DNA of 35,443 nt, taken from Singulisphaera sp. (GTDB lineage Bacteria > Planctomycetota > Planctomycetia > Isosphaerales > Isosphaeraceae). Each line of letters opens with the position of its first letter. The stretch's first letter is position 1. Below the pieces are notes generated by a model that worked only from the letters and a program-made list of their open reading frames with translations, did not search any database and had not been told where the DNA came from. This document shows, in pieces, positions 34,824 to 35,443 of the stretch. The DNA is taken from positions 1 through 35,443 of the forward strand of contig DAIDJG010000534.1 in NCBI GenBank assembly GCA_027451445.1, given 5' to 3'. The position numbers were made by a program, and so were the translations under genes.

Positions 34824-35443
34824 ATGATCCGATACTGGTGGATGCCGACGGTGGCATGCTTGCTGGCGGTCGTTCTGCCTGGATGTCAGCCTCCGCACGC
34901 TCCGGCAGCCGCGACGAAGCCAGCCTCGCCAGCGAAAGTCGAGTCGGCGGTCAAGGAGTCGGAGCTCGCCACGGTCAAATTGACACCCGAGGCCGAGAAA
35001 CGGCTCGGTGTGGCGACGGTTCCCGCCGAACGCAAGAAGATTGCGCGCACGACGTCGTACGGGGGCGAGGTGATCGTGCCGACGGGGCGGTTGATCATCG
35101 TCTCGTCGCCATTCAACGGGACCCTTCGGGCCCCCGAAGGCCACGCCGTGCCGACGCCGGGCGCCTCGGTGAAGGCGGGGGAGCCGGTCTTTGTGCTCGA
35201 GCCGATTCTCTCTCCTGAGTCGCGCGCGACCCTGGCCCCACTCCTCATCGAGGCTGATGGGCAGGTCAAGCAGGCTACCGAGCAATTGAAGGCTCGCAAG
35301 CTCGAACGCGACCGTGCCGAGGGGCTTGTCAAAAACCAGATCGGCAGCAGTGCCGCGCTCGAAGATGCCAGGGCCCAGTACAACGTCGCCCAGGCCGCCC
35401 TCCGCGCGGCCGAACAGCGCCGGGAGATCCTGGGCAAGCTCGC
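34824..35443 (+). CDS. RND efflux adaptor (HlyD/CusB-like) lipoprotein, partial
   Basis: The gene is cut by the window edge; 206 residues are visible. A hydrophobic start (MIRYWWMPTVACLLAVVLPGC) ends in a lipobox-like LPGC, with the lipid cysteine at residue 21; proline at -2 is unusual. A Pro/Ala linker follows, then the conserved KLTPEAEKRLGVATVPAE (about 53-70), a first lipoyl half GGEVIVPTGRLIIVSSPFNGTLRA with VKAGEPVFVLEP, and the alpha-hairpin QVKQATEQLKARKLERDRAEGLVKNQIGSSAALEDARAQY. The inner-membrane pump should lie beyond 35443. Promoters for this gene and for the TolC-like gene must share 34583-34823. The substrate could be a heavy metal or an organic compound; it cannot be told here. 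Confidence 0.88.
   Translation, partial: MIRYWWMPTVACLLAVVLPGCQPPHAPAAATKPASPAKVESAVKESELATVKLTPEAEKRLGVATVPAERKKIARTTSYGGEVIVPTGRLIIVSSPFNGTLRAPEGHAVPTPGASVKAGEPVFVLEPILSPESRATLAPLLIEADGQVKQATEQLKARKLERDRAEGLVKNQIGSSAALEDARAQYNVAQAALRAAEQRREILGKL

Overview
The window is a chromosomal segment of a high-GC bacterium, almost certainly a member of the Planctomycetota. This rests on the co-occurrence of families that are expanded in that phylum: DUF1501 (two copies), DUF1800, a DUF1559 pseudopilin with a small partner lipoprotein, a DUF1080 protein, a matrixin with an N-terminal LEDRLLL-type motif, and an ECF sigma factor beside a DUF1800/DUF1501 pair. Family-level placement (Isosphaerales or Gemmatales) cannot be fixed from the sequence alone. 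I see no tRNA, rRNA, transposase, integrase or CRISPR array. I did not find promoters that I would defend base by base.

Layout. 1-1690: a Cu/Zn superoxide dismutase gene among G/C-run inverted repeats, including a 520-bp non-coding block with terminal inverted repeats. 1691-7363 (minus): a KDO/LPS operon in the order kdsD, kdsC, then a 1289-residue LptA/LptC-like protein in the place where Escherichia coli has lptC-lptA. 8066-10437 (plus): a TadE-like pilin, a TadG-like protein and an unknown exported protein, ending in a strong hairpin. 10881-12788 (minus): a PL11 rhamnogalacturonan lyase. 13346-14107 (plus): a metallo-beta-lactamase-fold hydrolase. 14218-19694 (minus): small lipoprotein, DUF1559 pseudopilin, ECF sigma factor, DUF1800 and DUF1501. 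20383-21075 (plus): DUF1080. 21164-22420 (minus): secreted metalloprotease. 23349-26351 (plus): a second DUF1501 and a coiled-coil/DUF2325 protein. 26461-28885 (minus): a LarA-like enzyme followed 25 bp later by a solute-binding protein.

28886-32582 is the accessory part. It holds a decapitated RND-efflux adaptor gene whose 5' side is replaced by an interspersed palindromic repeat, an 800-bp tandem array of long imperfect hairpins, and a PIG-L/LmbE deacetylase. Two perfect 42-bp copies of the palindromic repeat lie in opposite orientation at the two ends of this block. 32583-35443: a small membrane protein, then divergent genes for a TolC-like outer-membrane protein and an RND adaptor lipoprotein, the latter cut by the window edge.

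How the genes work together. The kdsD-kdsC-LptA-like operon points to KDO-containing LPS and its export. The Tad-like genes suggest surface fibres or secretion. PL11, DUF1080, DUF1501/DUF1800 and the metalloprotease fit a saprophytic, polysaccharide- and protein-degrading life. TolC plus adaptor is an efflux system. The most unusual items are the giant LptA-like protein, the long-hairpin array at 30104-30890, the LarA-like/solute-binding pair, and the repeat-truncated adaptor gene.
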